A stretch of DNA of 21,252 nucleotides from Thioploca sp. (GCA_011371325.1 DRQV01000266.1:1-21252), one strand, 5' to 3'; counted from the first letter of the stretch, positions 1-7,481 are shown. The notes: generated from the sequence alone by a model not told the origin. Made by a program: numbers and translations.

Positions 1-50
1 TAGGCAAATTTGAGATGGTCACAAGTTTTTATAATTATAGGAAAATAGCT

Positions 51-269
51 ATGAATAAACCAATTGAAATGGAATTGGATGCCAATAAAACTTATTATTG
101 GTGTAGTTGTGGTAAATCTGAAAAACAACCATTTTGTGATGGGTCTCATGCTGGTACCGATTTTAAACCAGTAGAATTTTCCCCTGATAAAACAGGTTCA
201 GCCTGGTTATGTCAATGTAAACATAGTAAAAGATTACCATTTTGTGATGGGTCTCATAAAGATTTATAA
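51..269 (+). CDS. Double CDGSH iron-sulfur domain protein
   Basis: A 72-residue soluble protein made almost entirely of two CDGSH-type [2Fe-2S] motifs. The ligand sets are C18, C20, C29, H33 and C54, C56, C65, H69, each fitting C-x-C-x8-C-D-G-S-H. Members of this family bind redox-active, often pH-labile 2Fe-2S clusters and are thought to act in electron or cluster transfer; no substrate can be read from the sequence. I chose the ATG at 51 because AGGA at 39-42 sits 8 nt upstream; an in-frame ATG at 15 would add 12 residues without a ribosome site. A 22-nt stretch encoding the end of each motif is identical in both halves. The gene stands alone and faces the opposite way to the next genes. 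Family call firm, role unknown. Confidence 0.88.
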   Translation: MNKPIEMELDANKTYYWCSCGKSEKQPFCDGSHAGTDFKPVEFSPDKTGSAWLCQCKHSKRLPFCDGSHKDL

Positions 270-347
270 TCTCCCTCGTAATTTAGCTTAACCACCCTCT
301 ACTACGTCGTTTAATAAATTGTTGTAAATTAAACATAGATGATCTTT

Positions 348-406
348 AAAAGGGTTACCCTACATAATGATTTGTAGGGCTAGTCCCTTGTGGTTGCCTT
401 AATCTA
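348..406. repeat. Small palindromic intergenic repeat
   Basis: CCCTACA at 358-364 and TGTAGGG at 373-379 form a perfect 7-bp stem with an 8-nt loop. It is followed by GGGCTAGTCCC and then CCCTTGTGGTTGCC, whose complement GGCAACCACAAGGG resembles a short palindromic repeat scattered through many large-genome sulfur bacteria and cyanobacteria. That resemblance is from memory. The element lies between convergent genes (the CDGSH gene and the minus-strand NTPase) and could also serve as a bidirectional terminator, although no T-run follows it. Confidence 0.5.
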
Positions 407-419
407 CAATTTCATTAAC

Positions 420-962
420 CTATGTAATCATCTCCACTCGTTTTCGTAAATCAATAATATTTCGTTGAATGATAGTTACTGGACATTGTAAACGTTCATC
501 ATTACATAATCCTTGGATAATAATATTTAAATGTTCCATATAAGCTTTATTTAAGGCGGCTTTACCAACTTCATAAACTAATGGAATAGCTGGTTGTACA
601 ATAACAAGTTTAGAAAAAATTTGATTAGTTACCTTAAAACATTCTGTTAAATATGTTTCTAATTCTACAAAATCAACCTTAGTATTTCCTTGAATATCAG
701 CTAAAGTATAAGCCATAAAATCTATAGGAGTACGATCAGTAATAAAACTATCAGCTTGCCAAATTTTGGTGGCAGCTTGAATAATAAGTTTTTGAATATT
801 TAGTCTGGTAGGAAAATCTAAAGGTTGAGAAGGGTGTAGACCCTGTTGGGTAAATACTGCACTGGTATTAGTTTTGATAAAATCTATTCCAATTTGGCTA
901 GAAATAGCTTGAGCTAAGGTAGTTTTACCAGTTCGATGACTACCACAAATTCCTAATTTCAT
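420..962 (-). CDS. P-loop NTPase, nucleotide-kinase-like (AAA_28 type)
   Basis: A 180-residue P-loop protein. The Walker A motif GSHRTGKTT is at residues 7-15, right after the first beta strand, and a DRTP motif at 76-79 sits where small nucleotide kinases place a DR(T/Y)P-like element. There is no signal peptide or membrane segment. It probably phosphorylates a nucleotide or related small molecule, but the substrate cannot be told. I chose the ATG at 962 because it overlaps the mltG stop codon as TAATG, implying translational coupling; a start at 980 lies inside mltG and adds only six hydrophobic residues. In many proteobacteria mltG is followed by tmk (thymidylate kinase). This protein does not read as Tmk, but it occupies that slot. 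Family call moderate. Confidence 0.7.
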   Translation of the reverse strand: MKLGICGSHRTGKTTLAQAISSQIGIDFIKTNTSAVFTQQGLHPSQPLDFPTRLNIQKLIIQAATKIWQADSFITDRTPIDFMAYTLADIQGNTKVDFVELETYLTECFKVTNQIFSKLVIVQPAIPLVYEVGKAALNKAYMEHLNIIIQGLCNDERLQCPVTIIQRNIIDLRKRVEMIT

Positions 963-2023
963 TAGGAACAGGCAAAACAATTTGGATATTTTTTACAACG
1001 ACTTCTATAACGCTGAAGATTTTTATTTTTAATTTGAAATTCTATAACCGCACATTCATGTTCTTTTAAAGTGACTGAAAAATAATGTTTACCACCACCT
1101 TTGGCCACAAAATATAGTGCTTCTCCACCAGTTGGATTGACAGTAGCTTCTAATGCTGCTTTACCTGGCATAGCAATTGGAGTTGGAGGAAGGCCTTTAT
1201 ATTTGTAAGTATTATATGGATTATTTATTTTTAAGTCTTTTCTACGCAAGTTACCATCAAAATTTTCTCCTAAAGCGTAAATTACGGTTGGATCAGTTTG
1301 TAATAACATCTTTTCTTTTAATCTTCTAATAAATACTCCGGCAATTAAAGGTCGTTCTTCTACTGCCGCTGTTTCTTTTTCAACGATTGACGCTAAAATT
1401 AATACTTCGTATGGAGTTTTTAATAAAAAGTTTTCTTTACGTTGTTTCCATACTTCTGCTAATACTTTTTCCATCATTTTATAAGAACGTTTTAATATCA
1501 TAACATCGGTGGTATTAGTTGTAAAATGATAAGTATCTGGATAAAAACGTCCTTCTGGATACATGTTTGGATGACCTATTGCAGCCATTATTGCTTTATT
1601 ATCAGCATTTCCCAATGTTTGTATAATTTCTGGATGGCCACGTATAGCTGTCAATATCTGTTTAAAAGTCCAACCTTCTGGAATCGTTAATTTATGGCTA
1701 ATAATTTTACCAGAAATCATAATTTCTAACATTTGTTGTGGAGTTGTACCAACTTGTATTAAATATTCTCCAGCTTTGATCAAATGAGCTCTTTTTTGAA
1801 ATCTAGCTAATGATATCCAAGCTAAAGCAGTAGGATAATTCATTAATTCTCGATCCATTAAATCAATAGTTATTTGACGTAAATTGGTATTAGGCTTAAC
1901 CACATAACGTAAATCTTCAAACATAGGTAAAGGTTTAGTTAGATAGTTTTTATAAATCCAGTAACTAGAACCACCTATAGCACTTATTATTAATAAAAAT
2001 AGGAGAAATAAAGTTCTTAACAT
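962..2023 (-). CDS. mltG: Endolytic murein transglycosylase MltG
   Basis: A 353-residue YceG-like protein, the usual length for MltG. It cuts nascent glycan strands in the periplasm next to the inner membrane and helps set glycan length. One N-terminal membrane anchor (about residues 3-23) is followed by a LysM-like region and the catalytic domain. Landmarks are YPEGRFYPDTYHF at 155-167, LASIVEKETA at 210-219 carrying the catalytic glutamate (E215 or E217), QTDPTVIYALG at 242-252 and NPYNTYKYKGLPPTPI at 268-283. HYFSVTLKEH at 313-322 is typical of the end of the domain. The last 20 residues are basic and contain three cysteines (C343, C349, C352), which I do not recall in the family. It lies downstream of fabF beyond a terminator, and its stop overlaps the next start. 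Confidence 0.93.
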   Translation of the reverse strand: MLRTLFLLFLLIISAIGGSSYWIYKNYLTKPLPMFEDLRYVVKPNTNLRQITIDLMDRELMNYPTALAWISLARFQKRAHLIKAGEYLIQVGTTPQQMLEIMISGKIISHKLTIPEGWTFKQILTAIRGHPEIIQTLGNADNKAIMAAIGHPNMYPEGRFYPDTYHFTTNTTDVMILKRSYKMMEKVLAEVWKQRKENFLLKTPYEVLILASIVEKETAAVEERPLIAGVFIRRLKEKMLLQTDPTVIYALGENFDGNLRRKDLKINNPYNTYKYKGLPPTPIAMPGKAALEATVNPTGGEALYFVAKGGGKHYFSVTLKEHECAVIEFQIKNKNLQRYRSRCKKYPNCFACS

Positions 2024-2065
2024 TGTTGATTGTATATATTCTCAAGCAAAGAAATTTAATTAATC

Positions 2066-2096
2066 TTAAAAAGTTGGGTTAGATTACCCCAACTTT
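2066..2096 (-). terminator. Rho-independent terminator after fabF
   Basis: AAAGTTGGG (2070-2078) and CCCAACTTT (2088-2096) make a perfect 9-bp stem with a 9-nt loop. Read on the minus strand it is followed by TTTTT. It sits 18 nt past the fabF stop and about 45 nt before mltG, so it should separate fabF from mltG transcription. Confidence 0.75.
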
Positions 2097-2113
2097 AAAA
2101 GGATATATTTAAA

Positions 2114-3358
2114 TCATTCAAAACGTTTAAAAACTAATGTTCCATTAGTACCACCAAAACCAAATGAATTAGAAATTGCTACATCAATTTTCATTTCTTT
2201 AGCTTGATTAGCGGCATAATCTAAACCAGCACATTCTGGGTCAAGATTAAAGATATTAATAGTTGGTGGTGCAACTTGATCTCGAATACTAAGTACAGTA
2301 AAAACTGCTTCTAAACCACCAGCAGCTCCCAATAAATGTCCAGTCATAGATTTAGTTGAACTAATTACCAAATCTTTTGCATGATCAGTAAAAGCTTTTT
2401 TAACTGCTAAAGTTTCTGCCTTATCACCAGCCTGTGTGGAAGTTCCATGAGCATTAATATAATTGACTTGTTCTGGATTTATCTGAGCATTTTTTATCGC
2501 ATTTAACATACAACGGCATGCTCCTTCTCCATCCTTAGATGGTAAAGTCATATGATAAGCATCACCACTCATACCAGAACCAATTAATTCAGCATATATA
2601 TCGGCTCCTCGTTGTTTAGCAGTTTCATATTCTTCTAAAACCAATATACCAGCTCCATCTCCAAGCACAAATCCATTTCGTTCTTTATCCCAAGGTCTAC
2701 TAGCTAATCCAGGAGAATCATTACGGGTAGATAAGGCACGAGCAGCAGAAAAACCTCCTAATCCCATTGGGCTACTTGCCATTTCTGCACCACCAGCAAT
2801 CATAACATCTGCATCACCATATTCAATCAAGCGAGCCGCATTACCAATGCTATGAGTTCCAGTAGAACAAGCTGTGCTAATTGCATAATTCGGCCCTTTG
2901 ATACCACATTTAACTGATAAATTACCAGCTATCATATTGATAATGTTACCTGGTACAAAAAATGGGGAAATCTTTCTTGGTCCACCGTTTAAATAGTTTA
3001 AATGACCTTTTTCAATTCCTGGCAACCCCCCAATACCTGAACCTATGGATATTCCTATTCGTTCAGCATTAGCTTCGGTTATTTCTAGCCCGGCATCTGC
3101 AATAGCTTCAATTCCAGCAGCTATGCCGTAATGAATAAAAGTATCCATTTTTCTGGCTTCTTTTACTGACAAGTATTTACTAATATTAAAATCTTTAACT
3201 TGTCCGGCAATCTGACTTGCAAAATTAGAAGAATCAAATCCAGTAATAGTTGTAATCCCAGTTTTACCAGCCAGTATTGATTCCCAACTAGTTTCTGCTG
3301 TTAAACCCACTGGGGAAATTGCAGCAATTCCAGTAACAACAACACGTCTTTTAGTCAC
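2114..3358 (-). CDS. fabF: Beta-ketoacyl-ACP synthase II (FabF)
   Basis: A 414-residue thiolase-fold condensing enzyme that elongates acyl-ACP with malonyl-ACP in type II fatty-acid synthesis in the cytoplasm. The Cys-His-His triad is visible: C164 in STACSTGTHS, H304 in NAHGTSTQAGD and H341 in SMTGHLLGAAGG. The C-terminal glycine-rich SNSFGFGGTNG is also intact. Length and motifs match FabF rather than FabH. The start is GTG, with TTGGAA upstream. It lies 49 nt downstream of acpP, the normal acpP-fabF order, but an intrinsic-terminator-like hairpin lies between them, so fabF probably depends on read-through. Confidence 0.96.
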   Translation of the reverse strand: MTKRRVVVTGIAAISPVGLTAETSWESILAGKTGITTITGFDSSNFASQIAGQVKDFNISKYLSVKEARKMDTFIHYGIAAGIEAIADAGLEITEANAERIGISIGSGIGGLPGIEKGHLNYLNGGPRKISPFFVPGNIINMIAGNLSVKCGIKGPNYAISTACSTGTHSIGNAARLIEYGDADVMIAGGAEMASSPMGLGGFSAARALSTRNDSPGLASRPWDKERNGFVLGDGAGILVLEEYETAKQRGADIYAELIGSGMSGDAYHMTLPSKDGEGACRCMLNAIKNAQINPEQVNYINAHGTSTQAGDKAETLAVKKAFTDHAKDLVISSTKSMTGHLLGAAGGLEAVFTVLSIRDQVAPPTINIFNLDPECAGLDYAANQAKEMKIDVAISNSFGFGGTNGTLVFKRFE

Positions 3359-3370
3359 AAATTATTTTCC

Positions 3371-3400
3371 AAATAAAAAGGCCATAATGATATGGCCTAA
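3371..3400 (-). terminator. Terminator or attenuator between acpP and fabF
   Basis: AGGCCATA (3379-3386) and TATGGCCT (3391-3398) form a perfect 8-bp stem with a 4-nt loop. On the minus strand it is followed by TTTTTATTT. It lies just after acpP and immediately before the fabF ribosome site, so it should end most acpP transcripts and let a fraction continue, consistent with the much higher need for ACP. Confidence 0.72.
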
Positions 3401-3407
3401 AATAAAA

Positions 3408-3641
3408 TTATTCTGCGCTATTTATGTAATCAATTGCCTGTTGAACTGTCTGAATTTTTTCAGCTTCTTCATCAGGAATTTCACATTCAAATTCTTCTTC
3501 AAGTGCCATTACTAATTCTACTGTATCAAGAGAATCTGCACCTAGATCATCAACAAAAGAAGAATCAAGATTTACCTCTTCGTCTTTGACAGATAGTTGC
3601 TCAACTACAATTTTCTTGACACGTTCCTCAATGGTACTCAT
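3408..3641 (-). CDS. acpP: Acyl carrier protein
   Basis: A 77-residue, strongly acidic protein. It carries growing acyl chains on a 4'-phosphopantetheine arm attached to S37 in the motif GADSLD (residues 34-39), and serves FabF, lipid A and phospholipid synthesis in the cytoplasm. Length and sequence around the attachment serine are those of a standard housekeeping ACP. The ATG is preceded by a strong GAGG ribosome site. It lies directly upstream of fabF, with a hairpin terminator in the gap that should favour ACP over FabF output. Confidence 0.97.
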   Translation of the reverse strand: MSTIEERVKKIVVEQLSVKDEEVNLDSSFVDDLGADSLDTVELVMALEEEFECEIPDEEAEKIQTVQQAIDYINSAE

Positions 3642-3969
3642 ATTTGCCTCTTTAAAAAATAATTGTCAGTAAATTAGTTTAATTATATTTACACAAATCG
3701 TATTAATACTGGAGATTTCCAAAATTAATTAACTTGTCTAAGATAAAATTCTAACAGATTTGCTAAAATATGCAATTATATTGTATAAACTTAAAATACA
3801 TCAGGAAAATATATTATCTTCCTGTAACCTAAATCATAACCTGCTTATCATAATTTATAAACTACATGTAGGAACTAAAAATTTTTTGTATCCAAGGGTA
3901 AAATTTGGGATTGTGCTGACTATAGTCCAAGTTATTAAAAAATGAATTTTTTGTATTTTAACATGGTGG
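3642..3969. other. Intergenic region, acpP leader
   Basis: A 328-nt AT-rich stretch between the acpP start and the end of the DUF5666 gene. It must hold the acpP promoter, but I cannot single out convincing -35 and -10 boxes. A 61-codon plus-strand reading frame (3760-3945) has no ribosome site and an ordinary AT-rich composition, so I regard it as chance. A short A-run/T-run inverted repeat near 3937-3955 could help end transcription of the DUF5666 gene. Nothing else is seen. Confidence 0.5.
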
Positions 3970-5379
3970 TTAACGTTCAATCTCTAATCTTTTAGCTAAG
4001 ATAACGTCGTCTATAAATATTCCTTGTACTTCTATCAGGCTCTGTTGAACGTTGGCAAAAAAACTTGGAAAGTCAATAGTTAATTCGGTACCACCCAAAT
4101 GCTCATCTTCATATATAGTTTCTTTATCTGTCAATACCTTAATACCTAAAATTGTGAATTCATTATTAATCCCAATTTTTAAATTATCAATCGGCCCAGT
4201 AAGACTAATTTCCTCATTTATCATGTAAGGCTTACGTAATAAAACTTCTGCAATCAAAGTATTACTCGTTAAATCCAAAAAACCACTCATTACAACTCTA
4301 TCACCTATTTGTAATTGTTGTACACCAAATGACGTTAGCATTTCTCGTCTATCTCTAAACTGGGTTGATGAGGTAGTTTGTATTGGAATTCCCAATAAGT
4401 TAATAGTCTCACCTTTAATTGCTTCAATATTTGCGTCAATATCGATTCTCCCAGACGGAGTACGTTGCGATGCTATATCTAAAAAAGTAACTGAATCAAG
4501 TAGTAATGAACCATTTATATTTAATTCACCGTGAACTTCAACTTTAATTCCCAATGCTAAATCGACAACATTTCCAAAGTGAAAAACAGTTTGTGAATTT
4601 ATTTCTACTGGAAACCGGCCAATTTTAAAAAAAAATTGATTATCAAATTGAGTAATAAAACCTTCCATTTCAACAGTCGTTCCAATTGCAATATCGAAAG
4701 TTTCTGCTTCAATGCTACTTGCTAGTAAAATATTATCTAAAAAAGTTCCTTTAACTTCAACTAATAATCCATTTTGCAGTTCGGCAATGTCTAATCGTAA
4801 TGGTTGACTATAATCAATTGTAATTGCACCTATTTCAAAAGTCTGTTTAATAGTATTAAGATTAACTATTTTACCAACTAATTCAAATTCTTGTAATTCA
4901 ATTTCTCGTTCAATCCAAGTTGCTTGAATAGCTCCATCAGCATTTATTAAACCACTTACATTGATTATATCACCTATATTTAAGTCAGCAATATTACCAT
5001 CAAATACGGTCAGTTGATTTAATATTATTCGCTGTCCTAAAATAATTAAATTATTATTATCAATTGCTTGAATTGGGCCTCTAACATTTTCATTAAAGTA
5101 AATATGTAAAACCTTATCAATAGTACTTTCAACTCGTACTACCATGCCAATTTGCAAATCATTTTCTGTCATCATTTGACCATCTTTAAGAATAATCGCA
5201 TTGCTAGTGTCAAATTCAATTCCATTAACAAATATGCTACCAAAAGCTGAAATAGGCCCAATATTAACCCCTGTACCACCAATGCCACCTCCGGCGATAT
5301 TATCAGAATTAGTATCACTTTCATTACAAGCTGTCAATAAAGAAAGTAACAATACTATTAATAAATGCTTAATCTTCAT
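3970..5379 (-). CDS. DUF5666-repeat lipoprotein
   Basis: A 469-residue exported lipoprotein. The signal peptide ends in the lipobox LLTAC with C18 as the lipidated cysteine; asparagine at +2 gives no clear inner-membrane retention signal. The hallmark GGIGGTG...GPI..FGSIFVNG region (about residues 30-57) begins the first DUF5666 unit. The rest is a chain of similar beta-rich units of about 60-75 residues with recurring 'G.I......F.I....V.....T.F' patterns (for example near 235-300, 315-375 and 390-450). The domain's function is unknown; the fold suggests repeated small beta-barrels on the cell envelope. Its start overlaps the end of the upstream DUF6502 gene by 11 nt, so the two are co-translated. 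Family confident, role unknown. Confidence 0.82.
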   Translation of the reverse strand: MKIKHLLIVLLLSLLTACNESDTNSDNIAGGGIGGTGVNIGPISAFGSIFVNGIEFDTSNAIILKDGQMMTENDLQIGMVVRVESTIDKVLHIYFNENVRGPIQAIDNNNLIILGQRIILNQLTVFDGNIADLNIGDIINVSGLINADGAIQATWIEREIELQEFELVGKIVNLNTIKQTFEIGAITIDYSQPLRLDIAELQNGLLVEVKGTFLDNILLASSIEAETFDIAIGTTVEMEGFITQFDNQFFFKIGRFPVEINSQTVFHFGNVVDLALGIKVEVHGELNINGSLLLDSVTFLDIASQRTPSGRIDIDANIEAIKGETINLLGIPIQTTSSTQFRDRREMLTSFGVQQLQIGDRVVMSGFLDLTSNTLIAEVLLRKPYMINEEISLTGPIDNLKIGINNEFTILGIKVLTDKETIYEDEHLGGTELTIDFPSFFANVQQSLIEVQGIFIDDVILAKRLEIER

Positions 5380-6190
5380 TTTGTTTCTCTACATTTTCTT
5401 CAAAAAAATAAATACCAACCCCAGCATGTTTACGTCCATTACCATTTATTTTTGGATTTAAATCACGATCTTGTGTAGCTAACCATTGATCTAAAGATTC
5501 TAAAAATATTTGAGCATGCTTTTCTGTTAATTTGTGCAATTCTGGTATTGCTTCAGCCGGTAAATTATCGTAAGCTACTTTGCGTTGAAAAAAAGCTTTT
5601 TCTGGTTTACAAATTAAATTATGATCAATAGTATCTATCAACAGTGCGACATCAGTTCCCAGAATATTTAGCTTATCAATTTCTCCATCAGTAGGTATAT
5701 AAGCTCGTTCTATTAAGCAAATCCTACCATCTTCTAATTTTTTAATAGCTTTCACTCTAAATAATTCATCCAATATAGCTCGAGTCGGAATATCACCACT
5801 ATATTTTTTAACTAACTGAGTAAAAGTTGCTCCTTTACCTTCTATTGGTAAAATAGCTGGCTCATTCCAACCATCTTGAAAAGTTAAATCCCTAACCCAT
5901 CCGCTAATCACCCGAGAGGCACGATTATAACGTTCTGTGACATCATTAGGTTCAGTCATTTGTTTAACATTTTTAACTTCTTTACGAGACAAACCGGTAA
6001 TCACTGCAATTCTGGAATCAGTCTGTTTTTTATTAGTAATATCAAATTCTTTAATAGCAACATCAACATAAACCCATTTGATAATATTGCTTAACATACC
6101 AAATGATATGCCATTTCGTAACATAATTCGGACTAAAGGACGTAACAATTTTTGGATGGAATAACTTAAAACTTGTTTAACTTCATCCAT
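5369..6190 (-). CDS. DUF6502 family protein
   Basis: A 273-residue cytoplasmic protein with no signal peptide. Residues 1-80 match the DUF6502 pattern as I know it: a helical start (LLRPLVRIMLRNGISF at 15-30) and a helix-turn-helix-like segment ending ITGLSRKEV (64-72). This suggests a DNA-binding or regulatory role, but that is inferred. The remainder is mixed alpha/beta without a recognisable catalytic motif. The start is firm: GGAGG lies 5 nt upstream of the ATG, and this ribosome site touches the core of the attC site just upstream. It overlaps the DUF5666 lipoprotein gene by 11 nt; these two families are often paired, so the two products probably act together. Confidence 0.78.
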   Translation of the reverse strand: MDEVKQVLSYSIQKLLRPLVRIMLRNGISFGMLSNIIKWVYVDVAIKEFDITNKKQTDSRIAVITGLSRKEVKNVKQMTEPNDVTERYNRASRVISGWVRDLTFQDGWNEPAILPIEGKGATFTQLVKKYSGDIPTRAILDELFRVKAIKKLEDGRICLIERAYIPTDGEIDKLNILGTDVALLIDTIDHNLICKPEKAFFQRKVAYDNLPAEAIPELHKLTEKHAQIFLESLDQWLATQDRDLNPKINGNGRKHAGVGIYFFEENVEKQNED

Positions 6191-6197
6191 TTTTTCC

Positions 6198-6257
6198 TCC
6201 TAACGCTTGAGTTCACCTGCATTTTGGAGCCGAAACAGGTGCAACAATTTGTTATAT
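6198..6257 (-). other. attC: Integron attC recombination site
   Basis: Read on the minus strand this 60-nt site has the full attC plan. R'' is ATATAAC (6257-6251), followed by a 5-nt spacer. L'' (6245-6236) is GTTGCACCTG, followed by a 16-nt central loop. L' (6219-6211) is CAGGTGAAC, followed by the 6-nt spacer TCAAGC, and R' is GTTAGGA (6204-6198). CAC CTG/CAG GTG and GTT/AAC pair with one extrahelical base (position 6242), as in known attC hairpins; GTTA/TAAC close the outer stem. The right end, ACTCAAGCGTTAG, matches the aadA-cassette attC as I remember it. Each core 7-mer has one mismatch to consensus. The methyltransferase stop codon TAA lies within R''. Confidence 0.85.
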
Positions 6258-7202
6258 ATTTTTTTCATTTATATAATCAAACAATGAAATCTCTTGATGT
6301 TCAGTCTTCTTTGATTTTCTAACTCTATTTCCATATTTTCTTTCGGATTCTTTCTCAAACTCCTGCATTGCATCAGGATGGTTTTTTAAAAACCACTCTG
6401 CATGATTAGATAAGTATTCGTCTCTAATATCATTATCATTTAGATCATTTGGGATTCTACTCATTCTTTCATCTACACTATCAAAACCTGTAAATTCTTG
6501 ATTTAATCTATGCTTTGTATTTTCAACATATTCAGGATTCAATTCTATTCCTAGGCATTGACGTTTTAATTGTTGACAAACTCTTAATGTTGTTCCGCTT
6601 CCTGAAAATGGATCAACAACAAGATCACCTTCCTTGCTTGAAGCTAAAATCATTCTTTCTATAAGCCCCTCTGGCTTTTGGGTTGGATGCTTTTGCCTAT
6701 TCCCATTGCAATAATGAATATGGGAAAACAGCCAGACATCACCTGGATTAGCTCCTCGCATATTGTTTCGAGAGCGATAATATTTTTGAGGAACTCTCAC
6801 ATTATCTAAATAGAAATTATATTTCTTTGATTTAGTAAACACTAATATGTCATCATGCCTTGGAGAGAAACCTTTGGTCTTACCAAGTCCTTGTGTATAA
6901 TGCCAAGTAATCCAACTGTTGAAATATAACTTTAATTCCCTGTCTAAAAGGTTGTATAAATAAGAAATAAAGCGAACTCCCATAAATATATAAATAGTTC
7001 CATCTTCCCGTAAAACTCTTTTCGCCTCTGTAAGCCACTGCTTCGTAAATTCCAAATATTCATCAAAACCCTTTAAGTCGTGGTTGTTTCCATAATCTTT
7101 TCCTAAATTGTAAGGTGGGTCAGCTACAATTAAATTTACAGAATTAGATGAAATATTTCTTAATTCTGCAATAGCATCACCACAGATTATTTTTGTATTC
7201 AT
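6252..7202 (-). CDS. Beta-class DNA methyltransferase (N6-adenine or N4-cytosine), integron cassette gene
   Basis: A 316-residue SAM-dependent DNA amino-methyltransferase. The catalytic DPPY is at residues 28-31 and the SAM-binding DPFSGSGTT at 197-205. This order (motif IV before I), with HPTQKPEGLIERMI (172-185) as motif X, is the beta class. About 80 charged residues follow motif I and may form the specificity or DNA-contact part. It probably methylates adenine N6, but N4-cytosine cannot be excluded. No restriction endonuclease is nearby, so it looks like an orphan. I chose the ATG at 7202, with GGTGG as ribosome site; a GTG at 7211 would overlap that site. Its stop codon sits inside an attC site, typical of integron cassettes. 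Family firm, target site unknown. Confidence 0.88.
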   Translation of the reverse strand: MNTKIICGDAIAELRNISSNSVNLIVADPPYNLGKDYGNNHDLKGFDEYLEFTKQWLTEAKRVLREDGTIYIFMGVRFISYLYNLLDRELKLYFNSWITWHYTQGLGKTKGFSPRHDDILVFTKSKKYNFYLDNVRVPQKYYRSRNNMRGANPGDVWLFSHIHYCNGNRQKHPTQKPEGLIERMILASSKEGDLVVDPFSGSGTTLRVCQQLKRQCLGIELNPEYVENTKHRLNQEFTGFDSVDERMSRIPNDLNDNDIRDEYLSNHAEWFLKNHPDAMQEFEKESERKYGNRVRKSKKTEHQEISLFDYINEKNI

Positions 7203-7211
7203 TTTATCCAC

Positions 7212-7481
7212 CCATTCTGAATAGCGTATTCATGCCATTTGGTTGTTGTATCTTTTATGCTAAAAACTTTGTGTTTATTCGTATTTCATGTAATTTCCTC
7301 TGTTTTTATTATGTATAACTTACTAGATATATTAATTATAATATAGAAATTTTCCTTGAATTCAATAGTTTATTTAGAATTGTATTTTTTTGGTATTTTT
7401 TTCCCAAATTATGTTATAATAATTTTACAATTAAATCGGTTGATTGTACTTGTTTAAACTTTAGGAATATAGGAAAGCATT
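7212..7481. other. Divergent intergenic region (methyltransferase / porin-cytochrome)
   Basis: About 270 nt, very AT-rich, between divergent genes. The right part holds the promoter of the cytochrome operon (see 7390-7420). In the left part I searched for a second attC or an attI core, which would mark the 5' edge of the methyltransferase cassette, and found none; GTTTTTA on the minus strand near 7270 is the nearest GTT and is a poor match. No gene is seen. Confidence 0.5.
7390..7420 (+). promoter_or_regulatory. Promoter of the cytochrome operon (extended -10)
   Basis: TGTTATAAT at 7412-7420 is a perfect -10 box (TATAAT) with the TGn extension. A TTGGTA/TGGTAT element at 7390-7396 may serve as a weak -35 at 18-19 nt spacing. 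The start codon of the porin-cytochrome gene is 62 nt further on. The distance, orientation and quality of the -10 make this the likely promoter for the three cytochrome genes. Confidence 0.6.

Noticed and set aside
3760..3945. A 61-codon plus-strand reading frame upstream of acpP
   Set aside because: No ribosome site, low-complexity AT-driven residues and no recognisable domain; it lies in the acpP leader region.
3946..3972. CGTTAAC at the end of the DUF5666 gene as an attC end
   Set aside because: No paired L boxes or opposite core within about 150 nt downstream.
5201..5461. Plus-strand frame across the DUF5666/DUF6502 junction
   Set aside because: It is antisense to two well-supported genes, and its proline-rich start reflects the glycine-rich motif on the other strand.
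7212..7300. A second attC or attI marking the 5' edge of the methyltransferase cassette
   Set aside because: No GTTRRRY core with a matching stem was found on either strand; GTTTTTA near 7270 lacks a partner.
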